From positions 1-64,000 of the forward strand of contig JBEVXU010000001.1 of the NCBI GenBank assembly GCA_040505895.1: 64,000 nt of DNA, in the 5' to 3' direction. How positions within the stretch are numbered: the first letter of the stretch is position 1; each line of letters starts with the position of its first letter. The stretch is from Vondammii sp040505895 (GTDB lineage: Bacteria > Pseudomonadota > Gammaproteobacteria > Chromatiales > Chromatiaceae). The position numbers and the translations under genes were made by a program. The notes under the pieces were generated by a model that was not told the origin of the DNA, made no database searches, and saw nothing but the letters and a program-made list of their open reading frames with translations. This document shows, piece by piece, positions 43,522 to 52,804 of the stretch.

Positions 43522-44898
43522 CTACTCGGGGGCAGCAGGTAAAGCGAAGCCCACAACCACCCTTAGACCGGTTGCACTATTGGCGGCATCCGCAAGCTGA
43601 ATCGATGCATTGTGTATCTCACAGATACGCTTGGCGATGGAGAGGCCAAGACCGCTGCCGGCAACAGCGCTGCTCTCTCCACGTGTAAATCGCTGCAACA
43701 TGCTTTCCCGCTCACTCTCAGAGATACCAGGACCATCATCTTCGACTATCAACTCCACGCTGTGAGCGCTATGTTGTAACTCTATTTTTACTCTGCCACC
43801 CTCATCTGAATAACGAACTGCATTCTCCAGTAGATTACGTAACAACACTGCAATCGTGCCGGCATCACCCATAACCCGGTAGTCATCACCCTCAACTTCC
43901 AGGCTCAAATCGATACGACGCGCTACAGCATCTCCCGCCATCTCTCCGGCAACCTCAAGCACGACGGCATGTAGGTCTGCCACAGACTCACCATGGGTGT
44001 AGTCACTATTGGCATCTGCCCTAGCCAACTCCAGCAACTGACGCACTAGGTGGGTGGCACGATCAATACCCATTACGATTTTTTCCAGTGCCTGGTTACG
44101 CTGCCCTTCATCAGTCGCCCGTTGCGCCACCTGCGCCTGTATCTTCAGCGCCGCCAGGGGCGTACGCAGCTCGTGTGAAGCATCTGAAGTAAAGCGGCGT
44201 TCGTTCTCCAGTGCCGTTCCAAGCCGCTGCAGTAGTCGGTTGAGTGCCGTTACCAATCCTTTTACTTCAAAGGGCACCTGCCTGCTTTCGATCGGATGCA
44301 GCGAATCCGGCCTTAGATCCTCAACCTCGGTAGCAAGCCTTCTAAGAGGCATAAGCCCTCGCCCCACTCCCCACCAGATAATCAGACCAAACAGGGGCAG
44401 ACCGATAAAAAGTGCCAGCAGAATCTTCTCCAGCAGGTCGCCAACCAGTTCCTCTCTTGCTTCAAGACTTTGTGCCATCATCAGGCTGAGTCCCCGAGCA
44501 TCATCTTTCAGTGTAAAGAGACGCCACACCTCACTGCTTTTATTGTCTGAAAACTCACTAAATCCCACGGGTGCTGTTTTGGGGAAAATGGGCGCCCCCT
44601 GGGACTGAAACAGGCTGCTTCCATAGCGGAGCCGGGTAGCAAGTTTTAACTCATACTCGTGTTGGTCTGACTGCACCAGATCCAGCCCCATAATCAGATC
44701 AGCCCCCTCCGTGGTCGCCCTCTGCTGCAGTACTGCAAACAGCATCCGTGCATTCTGTGCCAGCGAGGCGTCATATATCTCTTCAATCTCATGGCGGGTG
44801 TCATAGGTTGCCAGCTGTAGAATAGCCGCCCATGCCAAACTGATCATCCCAAGTAACAGCAGCAGCAAACGCTTCCTGATCGAAGTGCCGTCAGCCAT
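43522..44898 (-). CDS. Sensor histidine kinase, QseC-like
   Basis: The 458-residue inner-membrane kinase has a transmembrane helix near residues 9-28, a periplasmic sensor of about 130 residues, a second helix near 162-182, and a HAMP-like linker. The phosphoacceptor box ERRFTSDASHELRTPLAALK and HATPase motifs (NLLENAVRY, DDGPGISE, GSGLGLSIAKRI) follow. The family includes QseC and PmrB. Its gene overlaps the response regulator by 8 bp. The ligand is unknown. Confidence 0.88.
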   Translation of the reverse strand: MADGTSIRKRLLLLLLGMISLAWAAILQLATYDTRHEIEEIYDASLAQNARMLFAVLQQRATTEGADLIMGLDLVQSDQHEYELKLATRLRYGSSLFQSQGAPIFPKTAPVGFSEFSDNKSSEVWRLFTLKDDARGLSLMMAQSLEAREELVGDLLEKILLALFIGLPLFGLIIWWGVGRGLMPLRRLATEVEDLRPDSLHPIESRQVPFEVKGLVTALNRLLQRLGTALENERRFTSDASHELRTPLAALKIQAQVAQRATDEGQRNQALEKIVMGIDRATHLVRQLLELARADANSDYTHGESVADLHAVVLEVAGEMAGDAVARRIDLSLEVEGDDYRVMGDAGTIAVLLRNLLENAVRYSDEGGRVKIELQHSAHSVELIVEDDGPGISESERESMLQRFTRGESSAVAGSGLGLSIAKRICEIHNASIQLADAANSATGLRVVVGFALPAAPE

Positions 44899-45565
44899 CG
44901 ACGACTTGTTCTCTCGGTATCATGTAACCTACTCCCCGCACCGTTCTAATCAGCGTTTTCCCCAACTTTTTTCTCAAGTGATGGATGTAGACCTCTATCG
45001 CATTACTCTCGACACCGTCATCCCAACCGTAGAGTGCCTCCTCAAGGCGTTGCCTTGACAGTACCCGACCACAGTTCGACAAGAGTGCCTCGATAATGGC
45101 AAATTCATGCGTAGTACAGACTACATCGTCACCACTGAGCATGACTGTGTGTGCTGCGGGATCGAGGAGAATATCACCATAGGTAATCTGTGAGACCGCC
45201 CGCCCCCCCCGCCTCCTGGAGATCGCTCGCAGCCTGGCAGACAACTCATCCAGATCAAATGGCTTCACCAGATAGTCATCCGCACCGGCATCGAGACCGG
45301 CCACCCTATCTTGAATTCCATCCCGGGCGGTGAGCAGGAGTACAGGCAAGTCACTGCCGCTGCTTCGCACCTTCTTGAGCAGGGTTAATCCATCCTGACC
45401 CGGCAGGCCGATATCCAGCACAGTCAGATCAAATGCTTCATCCTGCAGTGCGTGTTCCGCCTGGTTGCCATCCTGCACCCAATCGACGGTGTACCCCAAC
45501 TGCTCCAGGCCGACGGCAATACCATCACCCAGCAGTGGATCGTCTTCAACCAGCAACACTCTCAT
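44891..45565 (-). CDS. OmpR-family response regulator, QseB/PmrA-like
   Basis: The 224-residue regulator has a receiver domain (phosphoacceptor aspartate in LTVLDIGLPGQDG, lysine in YLVKPFD) and a winged-helix DNA-binding domain (about 125-220, VYIHHLRKKLGKTLIRTVRGVGYM). It belongs to the QseB/PmrA branch. A PmrA-type direct repeat in its own upstream region (45699-45715) suggests autoregulation. It is coupled to the sensor kinase gene. Confidence 0.9.
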   Translation of the reverse strand: MRVLLVEDDPLLGDGIAVGLEQLGYTVDWVQDGNQAEHALQDEAFDLTVLDIGLPGQDGLTLLKKVRSSGSDLPVLLLTARDGIQDRVAGLDAGADDYLVKPFDLDELSARLRAISRRRGGRAVSQITYGDILLDPAAHTVMLSGDDVVCTTHEFAIIEALLSNCGRVLSRQRLEEALYGWDDGVESNAIEVYIHHLRKKLGKTLIRTVRGVGYMIPREQVVDG

Positions 45566-45698
45566 TGACTTAGCTATCCCGGTATTGGTACGTCTTCATA
45601 GACAATCAATATGAATCCTCTACCACTCGATGGCGGCCCCTCCCCTAGCTCTCATCTGGTGTGAATCGAGGGGGGTGATGCCTTTCTACCAAATGTTT

Positions 45699-45715
45699 CT
45701 TAAGGAATTCTTAGG
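45699..45715 (-). promoter_or_regulatory. PmrA/QseB-type box
   Basis: CTTAAG (45699-45704), five bases, CTTAGG (45710-45715) matches the PmrA/QseB consensus of two YTTAAK half-sites spaced by five, with one change in the second half. It is about 134 bp upstream of the response regulator start, a place that fits autoregulation. Confidence 0.6.
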
Positions 45716-45733
45716 TCGGGCCAAAAAGGACCT

Positions 45734-45842
45734 TAAGGAGCCTTCGAATTGAGTCCAGGTCAATTGAACTGCGTTCAGGCGATACAAGATCACAAGGGAT
45801 GCCATCAATAACCAATAGTAGTCTATTGGCAAGATTTTCAGT
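45734..45842. repeat. Palindromic element D, partial copy
   Basis: TAAGGAGCCTTCGAATTGAG and the central dyad AATAGTAGTCTATTGGCAAG align along their length with element D at 60601-60762. Only the left arm and centre are present here. Confidence 0.6.
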
Positions 45843-45940
45843 TGGTTATCGCAAGATATCAAGCCCACCGATCGATATGCCGATCAACGTACGAGCTGTA
45901 ATAAAGGGAGGGTGGGGCGATATTAATACAGCTTTACCGC

Positions 45941-46498
45941 TTATTTGAAGATACTCTCCGTAGGCGCTCCACCATAGCGGAGATTCCGCAGCATCTTCTC
46001 CTTACTCATCACTTCAGATTTCCGACCACAAAGGTAATGCACCGACAGATCACCCCGATAGCGTGTATTGCCGATATTGGAGACGCTCCTCCACTTGGGA
46101 TTTGAGGTTGGCCGCAAGCGCCCTCTACTGCCGTAAGCGTAGACCTTATACTCTGAGGTGTTACAGCGAATTCCCTCATATGCGACATTCTCCCCCCCCC
46201 TACCGGAACGAATCACCAGAGTGTAACGAACAACACCTTCTTCGAGATTAAAGCTGAGTGATTCCGGATCGATGTAATAACGAAAAGGGGAGTCCGCCAC
46301 ATCGACATCAAACTCCAGCAGATCGCTATCTTTTGGGTAGGATGGGAGTGTGATGGCTTTCTCTTCCCAGACATAATCCTCCACATAGGAGTTATCTTCC
46401 TCACTGGATACCGGCCCCATTTCCCTCGCCGGAACAGAACCTATCCAAAGGCTAAGCATCAACAAGAGAATAAGCTTCTTAACTATTTCAACACCCAT
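45941..46498 (-). CDS. Exported CNP1-like protein of unknown function
   Basis: The 185-residue protein has a signal peptide (about 1-25, LILLLMLSLWIGSVPA) and a body with the pattern of the CNP1-like family: WEEKAITLPSYPKDSDLLEF, FRYYIDPESLSF, VIRSGRGGENVAYEGIRC. Two cysteines (in GIRCNT and YLCGRK) may form a disulfide. The role is unknown. The ATG at 46498 is chosen over 46525, because GGCGGGG precedes it and the signal peptide then starts properly. Confidence 0.7.
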   Translation of the reverse strand: MGVEIVKKLILLLMLSLWIGSVPAREMGPVSSEEDNSYVEDYVWEEKAITLPSYPKDSDLLEFDVDVADSPFRYYIDPESLSFNLEEGVVRYTLVIRSGRGGENVAYEGIRCNTSEYKVYAYGSRGRLRPTSNPKWRSVSNIGNTRYRGDLSVHYLCGRKSEVMSKEKMLRNLRYGGAPTESIFK

Positions 46499-46553
46499 TA
46501 CGCCCCGCCTCTCTATACATGGCACCGCAAACGACAGTTTAAGGAGTTACTAA

Positions 46554-46714
46554 TTAACATGGCTGTGCACAATAATCCGGGAACCGGGTGTAGGAGCGAA
46601 CTTGTTCACGAAGAACATGCCCGGTCGCCTGGTCGCGAATAAATTCGCTCCTACAGATGCACTTTATTTCTATGAAGATAGTGCTTCAGGACTATTGCGC
46701 ATAGCCACTCTAAA
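46554..46714. repeat. Palindromic element A, copy 3 (inverted relative to copy 2)
   Basis: The outer arms are TTAACATGGCTGTGCACAATA and its near complement through GCGCATAGCCACTC. The core is GTAGGAGCGAACTTGTTC...GCTCCTAC. Reverse-complemented, it matches copy 2 nearly base for base. It lies 49 bp past the 3' end of parE. Confidence 0.85.
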
Positions 46715-46763
46715 TTAATTTAGGATATAAGATTACAGAGTCACCAATTGATCCACAGTTCCT

Positions 46764-48653
46764 TTACACTTCCGCCAGATCCCCCTTCTCCTGCAACCAG
46801 CTTTTTCTATCTGAGGCACGCTTCTTCGCCAGCAACATATCCATCATACTGTTGGTATCGTCACCGGCGTCCACCGTCAACCGCACCAGACGACGGGTAT
46901 CCGGGTGGATTGTGGTCTCACGCAACTGCGACGGATTCATCTCGCCCAACCCTTTAAAACGTTGAACCGAGACCTTCCCCTTGATCTTCTCCGCCGCAAT
47001 TCTGTCGATAATACCCTGTTTTTCTGCATCATCGAGAGCGTAGAACACCTGCTTGCCGATGTCGATACGATAGAGTGGCGGCATCGCCACGTAGACGTGC
47101 CCCTCCAGTACCAATTTACGAAAATGGCGCAGGAAGAGTGCACACAGCAAGGTGGCGATATGCAGACCGTCGGAATCGGCATCAGCCAGAATGCAGACCT
47201 TACCAAAACGTAGCTTGCTCAGATCATCGGTACCCGGCTCTACGCCGATCGCCACCGAGATATCATGCACCTCCTGTGAAGCAAGCACCTCTGCCGAATG
47301 CACTTCCCAGGTATTCAGGATTTTGCCCCGCAACGGCATAATCGCCTGAAACTCCCGATCACGTGCCTGCTTCGCCGAGCCACCCGCCGAATCACCCTCC
47401 ACCAGGAACAGCTCACTCCGCAAGGGATCGACGGCACTACAGTCGGCCAGCTTACCCGGCAGCGCCGGCCCCTGAGTCACCTTCTTACGTTGTACCTTGC
47501 GTCCGGCACGCAGACGGGACTGAGCAGAGTTGATCGCCAGCTCGGCAATCAACTCACCCCATTCGGTATGCTGATTGAGCCACAGACTGAACGAATCTTT
47601 TACTACCCCGGAGACAAAGGCGGCGCACTCCCTGGAGGAGAGGCGTTCTTTGGTCTGCCCGGAAAACTGGGGATCAATCAACTTGACCGACAGCACATAG
47701 CTGCAGCCGTTCCAGACATCGTCCGGCGCCAGTTTAACCCCCCTCGGCAACAGGTTGCGAAATTCACAAAAATCCCGCACCGCATCGGTCAAGCCACTGC
47801 GCAGCCCGTTGACATGGGTTCCCCCCTGGGAGGTTGGTATCAGGTTGACATAACTTTCAGCTACCCCCTCCCCCCCCTCGGGCAGCCAGACCAGCGCCCA
47901 ATCAGCAGCCTCTGAGTTGCCTTTCATAGTGCCGACAAACGGTTCCTGGGGAAGCCGCTCTAGTCCATTCAGGGCATCAAGCAGATAATCTTTCAGACCA
48001 TCCTCATAGCACCAGTGATCTCGATCACCACTGGCCTCATCACTAAAGGTCACCTTCAGGCCGGGGCAGAGTACCGCCTTGGCACGCAGCACGTGGCGCA
48101 GTTGCCGCAGTGAAAATTTGCTGGAATCAAAATATTTCTGGTTGGGCCAGAAACGGACCCGGGTACCGGTGTTATTACGGCCAACCTTCCCCACCTCTTC
48201 CAGGTCGGAAGCCTTATAGCCGTCAGCAAAGGCGATGTTGTACTCCACTCCTCCGCGTTTGACCCACACCTCCAAATGTTTCGAAAGGGCGTTGACCACC
48301 GAGACACCGACACCGTGCAGGCCACCGGAGAACTGATAATTTTTATTGGAGAATTTTCCGCCGGCATGGAGTTTGGTCAGAATCACTTCAACCCCAGGCA
48401 GCCCCTGCTGTGGATGAATATCCACCGGCATACCGCGCCCGTTGTCCTGCACCTCAATGGACCCGTCCTTGAACAGCGTCACCTCAATGCTATCCGCATG
48501 GCCTACGATCGCCTCATCGATACTGTTATCAATGACCTCCTGAGCCAGGTGGTTGGGGCGCGTGGTATCGGTATACATGCCCGGTCGTTTGCGTACCGGC
48601 TCCAGGCCACTCAGTACTTCAATATCCGAGGCGTCGTAAGAACTGCTACTCAT
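46764..48653 (-). CDS. parE: DNA topoisomerase IV subunit B
   Basis: ParE is the ATPase subunit of topoisomerase IV. The 629-residue protein has GHKL motifs (EVIDNSIDEAIVGHAD, DNGRGMPVDIH, GGLHGVGVSVVNAL) and a TOPRIM domain (LVEGDSAGGSAKQARDR, DADSDGLHIATLL). The ATG at 48653 gives the usual ParE N-terminus (YDASDIEVLSGLEPVRKRPG). Starts at 48671 or 48707 are possible but give unusual extensions. It is divergent from xseB. Confidence 0.95.
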   Translation of the reverse strand: MSSSSYDASDIEVLSGLEPVRKRPGMYTDTTRPNHLAQEVIDNSIDEAIVGHADSIEVTLFKDGSIEVQDNGRGMPVDIHPQQGLPGVEVILTKLHAGGKFSNKNYQFSGGLHGVGVSVVNALSKHLEVWVKRGGVEYNIAFADGYKASDLEEVGKVGRNNTGTRVRFWPNQKYFDSSKFSLRQLRHVLRAKAVLCPGLKVTFSDEASGDRDHWCYEDGLKDYLLDALNGLERLPQEPFVGTMKGNSEAADWALVWLPEGGEGVAESYVNLIPTSQGGTHVNGLRSGLTDAVRDFCEFRNLLPRGVKLAPDDVWNGCSYVLSVKLIDPQFSGQTKERLSSRECAAFVSGVVKDSFSLWLNQHTEWGELIAELAINSAQSRLRAGRKVQRKKVTQGPALPGKLADCSAVDPLRSELFLVEGDSAGGSAKQARDREFQAIMPLRGKILNTWEVHSAEVLASQEVHDISVAIGVEPGTDDLSKLRFGKVCILADADSDGLHIATLLCALFLRHFRKLVLEGHVYVAMPPLYRIDIGKQVFYALDDAEKQGIIDRIAAEKIKGKVSVQRFKGLGEMNPSQLRETTIHPDTRRLVRLTVDAGDDTNSMMDMLLAKKRASDRKSWLQEKGDLAEV

Positions 48654-48813
48654 CGTGGATAAATCTTCCATAAACTTAAACTTGACCGCAGAGTTTACAC
48701 GCCACACTCACTCCACGCGAGAGCCAGTCCGACACTCATCTACAGCAATGGATTGACCCTCACCATTGAGCTCGGTAAGGTTGCACAAACACATAACAGC
48801 AGCGAGTTGTACC

Positions 48814-49053
48814 GTGACGGCAAAGAGAAAGAAGAGCCTCTCGTTTGAAGAAGGGCTGAGTGAACTGGAGGCTCTGGTGGAGACACTTGAGCGTGGCGAC
48901 CTCAACCTGGAGGAGTCATTGGCCTCTTTCAGCCGGGGAGTCGAGCTTACCCGTAACTGCCAACAGGCCTTGAAAGAGGCCGAGCAGAAAGTACAGATCC
49001 TCTCGGATAAACGTATCGATGCCGAGCCGGAAGCCTTTAACAGTGACCACTAA
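48814..49053 (+). CDS. xseB: Exodeoxyribonuclease VII small subunit
   Basis: The 79-residue XseB forms the small subunit of exonuclease VII, which degrades single-stranded DNA. The family helix-turn pattern LSFEEGLSELEALVETLERG, then LNLEESLASFSRGVELTRNC, is clear. The start is GTG at 48814, giving the usual length. The longer frame from 48766 is unlikely. The xseA gene is not in the window. It overlaps ispA by 11 bp. Confidence 0.93.
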   Translation: MTAKRKKSLSFEEGLSELEALVETLERGDLNLEESLASFSRGVELTRNCQQALKEAEQKVQILSDKRIDAEPEAFNSDH

Positions 49054-49945
49054 ACACCTTCTCAAACCCTACCTCGATAGTTGCCGCGAAAGAGTCGAGC
49101 AGGCGCTTGAACAGCACCTGCCGGCAGCCGGCATTCAACCGGGAAAACTGCATCAGGCGATGCGTCATGCCACTCTCAACGGCGGCAAACGGGTACGCCC
49201 GCTACTGGTCTACGCCACCGGACGTGCCTTGGGGGTTCCTGCCGAACAGCTCAATGGCGCCGCTTGTGCCGTTGAACTGATCCACGCCTACTCCCTGGTT
49301 CATGACGACCTGCCGGCGATGGATGACGATGAACTACGCCGGGGTCAACCTACTTGCCACATCGCCTTTGACGAAGCAACCGCGATTCTCACCGGTGATG
49401 CACTACAAACTCTCGCCTTCAAGGTGCTGTGTAAAGAGGGTGAGCTCGCAATACCTCCCTCAACCCGCCTGCAAATGATAGAGGAGCTGGCTAACGCCAG
49501 CGGCTCTCGTGGAATGGCAGGGGGACAGGCGTTAGACCTTGAGGCGGTAGGGCAACAGATCGACCTCACTCAGTTGGAGACAATGCATATCCACAAGACC
49601 GGCGCACTAATTCGCGCCAGCGTCCGCCTGGGTGCACTCAGTGCCCCGACGGCGACGAGAGAGCAGACACAAAGCCTGGATCACTACGCAAAATGTATCG
49701 GTCTCGCCTTCCAGGTGCAGGATGATATCCTCGATATCGAGGGTGAAACCGAGGTTATCGGCAAGACCAAAGGAAAGGATAGCGCCAACGACAAGCCAAC
49801 GTACCCCTCCCTCATGGGCCTGGAAGCCGCCAAGGAGATGTCCCAGCGGCTCCACCATGAGGCACTGGTCAGCCTGGACGCCCTGGATGAATGCGCCAAC
49901 CCGCTACGCTGGATCGCCAACTACATAATCTCCCGCTCCCATTGA
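49043..49945 (+). CDS. ispA: Farnesyl diphosphate synthase
   Basis: The 300-residue trans-prenyltransferase makes C15 diphosphate from DMAPP and IPP. The first aspartate-rich motif LVHDDLPAMDDDELRRG and the second motif QVQDDILDIEG are intact, with the GGKRVRPLL segment. The start GTG at 49043, inside the end of xseB, gives the E. coli IspA length. An ATG at 49019 would overlap xseB by 35 bp. The dxs gene that usually follows is absent. Confidence 0.93.
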   Translation: MTTKHLLKPYLDSCRERVEQALEQHLPAAGIQPGKLHQAMRHATLNGGKRVRPLLVYATGRALGVPAEQLNGAACAVELIHAYSLVHDDLPAMDDDELRRGQPTCHIAFDEATAILTGDALQTLAFKVLCKEGELAIPPSTRLQMIEELANASGSRGMAGGQALDLEAVGQQIDLTQLETMHIHKTGALIRASVRLGALSAPTATREQTQSLDHYAKCIGLAFQVQDDILDIEGETEVIGKTKGKDSANDKPTYPSLMGLEAAKEMSQRLHHEALVSLDALDECANPLRWIANYIISRSH

Positions 49946-50175
49946 GCGTGCTATACAACAAAACAATACCCCTAAAAGTTCATTTTCTTGCGCCCGACTG
50001 CCGCTACGTTCATAATTGCCCGTTTCCCAGCGGCAATGCCATTGGCCTAAGACAATGAAAACCCGCCTATTTGCTGGTTTTTCTGGCAACGTCAATGCGC
50101 TAGTGTACCGCTACTGATTATAGAATCATTGCAGCAAACGCTCTGATAGCACTGACTGCGTCGAGGATTGATATA

Positions 50176-50964
50176 GTGACAACCAGCTGTGACATCGCTG
50201 ACGTTCAGAACAGCGAAGATACCCGCCAGATTGCCATTAATAAGGTGGGGATCAAGGATATCCGCCACCCGATAAGGGTAAAAGACCGCACTGACGGTGA
50301 GCAACACACTGTTGCCAACTTCAACATGTACGTCAATCTCCCACACAACTTCAAGGGCACCCACATGTCCCGTTTTGTGGAGATTCTGAACGCCCATGAA
50401 AAAGAGATTAGCGTCACCTCATTCCGCGAGATGCTACAAGAGATGGCGGACAAACTGGAAGCCAACTCAGGTCATCTTGAGATGAACTTCCCTTACTTTG
50501 TCAATAAGACCGCACCAGTCTCCAACGTACAGAGCCTGCTCGACTATGACGTGACACTGATTGGCGAGATCCACGATGGTGAAGCCAGCATGCATGTCAA
50601 GGTGGTAGTGCCGGTCACCAGCCTCTGCCCCTGCTCGAAAAAGATCTCAGACCGTGGTGCCCATAACCAACGCTCACATGTCACGGTTCAGGCAAAAACC
50701 AGTGGTTTTGTCTGGATAGAGGAGATTATTGATCTGGTTGAAGAGGAGGCGTCATGCCAGCTCTATAGCCTGCTCAAGCGCCCTGATGAGAAGCAGGTTA
50801 CGGAACACGCTTACGATAACCCGAAATTTGTTGAAGATATGGTGCGGGATGTCGCCGGACGTCTCAACAATGATCAACGTTTCGGCTCATACGTGGTGGA
50901 ATCAGAGAATTTTGAATCAATTCACAACCACTCGGCATACGCACTGATAGAAAGCAAGAAATAA
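50176..50964 (+). CDS. folE2: GTP cyclohydrolase FolE2 (type IB)
   Basis: The 262-residue FolE2 converts GTP to dihydroneopterin triphosphate for folate. It is a metal-promiscuous alternative to zinc-dependent FolE and is favoured under zinc limitation in other bacteria. The catalytic cysteine region VTSLCPCSKKISDRGAHNQRS and the N-terminal DIRHPIRVKD motif are present. The start is GTG at 50176. No Zur box was recognised in the 230 bp upstream. Confidence 0.92.
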   Translation: MTTSCDIADVQNSEDTRQIAINKVGIKDIRHPIRVKDRTDGEQHTVANFNMYVNLPHNFKGTHMSRFVEILNAHEKEISVTSFREMLQEMADKLEANSGHLEMNFPYFVNKTAPVSNVQSLLDYDVTLIGEIHDGEASMHVKVVVPVTSLCPCSKKISDRGAHNQRSHVTVQAKTSGFVWIEEIIDLVEEEASCQLYSLLKRPDEKQVTEHAYDNPKFVEDMVRDVAGRLNNDQRFGSYVVESENFESIHNHSAYALIESKK

Positions 50965-50967
50965 TCC

Positions 50968-50987
50968 CCGGCAACAGCGGTTGCCGG
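50968..50987 (+). terminator. Hairpin after folE2
   Basis: CCGGCAAC, loop AGCG, GTTGCCGG is a perfect 8-bp stem 3 bp past the folE2 stop. Only a weak pyrimidine tract follows. Confidence 0.65.
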
Positions 50988-51021
50988 AGCACCCTCCCTT
51001 TCGTCCACAGCCAAAACTTCA

Positions 51022-51105
51022 CACCCCCATTCGGGGGTGGCGTAACTGCCTGCTTATGGTGCTCCCGTAACAAATAAAGAGGGATGACCTGTACTCTCCC
51101 TCTTT
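51022..51105. terminator. Two further hairpins in the folE2 downstream gap
   Basis: CACCCCC-ATTC-GGGGGTG (51022-51039) is a 7-bp stem. AAAGAGGGA (51076-51084) pairs with TCCCTCTTT (51097-51105), followed by TGT. The rest of the 439-bp gap to 51403 shows no gene. Confidence 0.5.
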
Positions 51106-51403
51106 TGTACCCCCTCATCACCTTGTCGGAGGCTCTTTTTTGAACTCCATCGCACTTCTCTCTTTTTTTCTCCTGATATGGAATAAAAACTGTGCACCAA
51201 ACGTTGCTCTTAAGTAAAACACAGATACTCCTCTGAAAAATCACCCCTCCGGGTAGGGAAGCAAATACAGGCCCTTATGGTTAATTTATGAACTCACATC
51301 TTATGCCCAGTAATAATCATTAGGTCCTTAAGGCTTCACTAAGAAACAGTAACTATGATGATAACCACGATTGAGCAAAACAGATTTCGCGGGAAATACT
51401 GGG

Positions 51404-52084
51404 ATGATTTCAAGTAAACAGGCGCTTTTACTGCTAATGATGGCAGCACCCTGCTGGGCCGCCCCCCAGGAGGTATCAACTGCTACCCGGCTCGCGCCCA
51501 CCCAGCCCTATTATCCTGTTGACACCATCTTCATTTACTCAGATGGGCAGGTGGAGAAACTACTGGAAAAGGGAGGCAGCTGGTATGTGGTAGAGGATAT
51601 GCGAAAGCGCCGCTACAAACGCGATATTAACTTCGCCATACCCACTCTTGAGTACCAGAGTCTCACTTCAAACTACCGACAACTTATCAGTAGCGGCGAT
51701 CCTGACTCCCTGTTCCACCCCAGTAATCCCAAATCCTCAAGCTTCACTGTTATCAGAAGCAGGTCTGATGGCAGCGAACTAAAGCGCAACTGGTCCTGTC
51801 TACCTCCAGAAAACAGCAAAATCATGGTAATGGGGAAGCCTGCAAAGGCCTTGAAGACGACCTGCTCTCGCCACTCTTGGTCCCGCCTATCCTACAACCT
51901 CAAAGAGCAGGTCGAACTCTATTACGACACTGAGAATGCATGGGTAGTGAAAACTGTTTCACACAAGAGGGGAAAGCAGAGAACCAGAAGACTGATGGCG
52001 GTACTGCCACCAGACGAAGCAAAACCGTTGACTATCATGCGCATCGTCAGAAAAATAAGAAATAGACGAACGAAGCGGCTCTGA
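51404..52084 (+). CDS. Exported protein of unknown function
   Basis: The 226-residue protein has a signal peptide (about 1-20, ALLLLMMAAPCWA) and a basic C-terminus (RKIRNRRTKRL). Two cysteines (SCLPP and TCSRHSW) may pair. The family was not recognised. The ATG at 51404 is chosen because it gives a proper signal peptide. The longer frame from a TTG at 51371 does not. It begins a run of small exported proteins that extends to 54.2 kb. Confidence 0.65.
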   Translation: MISSKQALLLLMMAAPCWAAPQEVSTATRLAPTQPYYPVDTIFIYSDGQVEKLLEKGGSWYVVEDMRKRRYKRDINFAIPTLEYQSLTSNYRQLISSGDPDSLFHPSNPKSSSFTVIRSRSDGSELKRNWSCLPPENSKIMVMGKPAKALKTTCSRHSWSRLSYNLKEQVELYYDTENAWVVKTVSHKRGKQRTRRLMAVLPPDEAKPLTIMRIVRKIRNRRTKRL

Positions 52085-52107
52085 AAAGAATCAGTACCCT
52101 CCCCTAA

Positions 52108-52332
52108 TCCAATGTTGACGACACAACGATCATTGACCAGCGACAGGGAGCCAGTCGTCTAGTGCGGGCACAGAACTGGCACCATGCCATCCGTCAGGCC
52201 CAGGCTGATCAAGGCCGGCCTAAACAAGCAAGACTGATCTTGCTCGACGGCGAGGGGCACGATTTTGAATCCAACATAAAAAACGGTGGCATGGGTGACC
52301 ATGTCTTTATGTATATAACCCGTCACTCATAA
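52108..52332 (+). pseudogene. 3' remnant of a hydrolase-like gene
   Basis: A start-less open frame of 74 codons ending in TAA at 52332 reads DDTTIIDQRQGASRLVRAQN, then RLILLDGEGHDFESNI. The GEGHDF segment resembles the catalytic-histidine turn of alpha/beta hydrolases, with a preceding aspartate. A stop codon lies directly upstream and no start or ribosome site exists. It looks like the C-terminal leftover of a deleted gene. Family assignment is tentative. Confidence 0.5.
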
Positions 52333-52354
52333 AGAAAAAGCAGGAGCAACAGCG

Positions 52355-52774
52355 ATGCACACACCTCCATTAATATTGACCACACTTATCCTCATTGTGG
52401 CCACTATTAGTGGCTGCAATCCGCTCAGAAACAGCAGTAATCAGCTAATCCTCCTAAACGGTGAAGAGACAAGAAAGCTCTTTGCCGACAACACTGTGGA
52501 AGCGCTAAACCTCAACACCGGCACAACCAGCTTCACCTACTACGCAAACAGTGGTGAAGTAAGACAGGAGCGGTTGTGGGAACAGCGACTGGGTAACTGG
52601 CGAATCAACCAGAAAGGAGAGATCTGTCTACAGCTTGACGAGGGAAAAGAGGGCTGCCACATTATCGGCAAGTTGGGAGGTACATATCGTAAATACCGTA
52701 TCGACACGCACGGAAAACTCAAGCCAATAGTGCGTTACCGCCGCTTTCTCCCGGAAAATCTTCTTAAACTATAA
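52355..52774 (+). CDS. Small lipoprotein of unknown function
   Basis: The 139-residue protein has a lipoprotein signal (LILTTLILIVATISGC, lipobox cysteine at 21) and a small globular body with GNWRINQKGEICLQLDEGKEGCH, containing two cysteines. The pattern of a NWRI-KGEICL strand resembles the DUF995 type, but I am not certain. GCAGGAGC lies before the ATG. Confidence 0.65.
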   Translation: MHTPPLILTTLILIVATISGCNPLRNSSNQLILLNGEETRKLFADNTVEALNLNTGTTSFTYYANSGEVRQERLWEQRLGNWRINQKGEICLQLDEGKEGCHIIGKLGGTYRKYRIDTHGKLKPIVRYRRFLPENLLKL

Positions 52775-52804
52775 GGCACAACGCCAACGGCTTCTATGGC
52801 GAGG

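Larger units (their letters stand above)
45566..45940. other. Intergenic region upstream of the two-component operon
   Basis: These 375 bp hold the response regulator promoter region, the PmrA/QseB-like box and a partial copy of palindromic element D (45734-45842), each listed separately. Nothing else was recognised. Confidence 0.55.
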
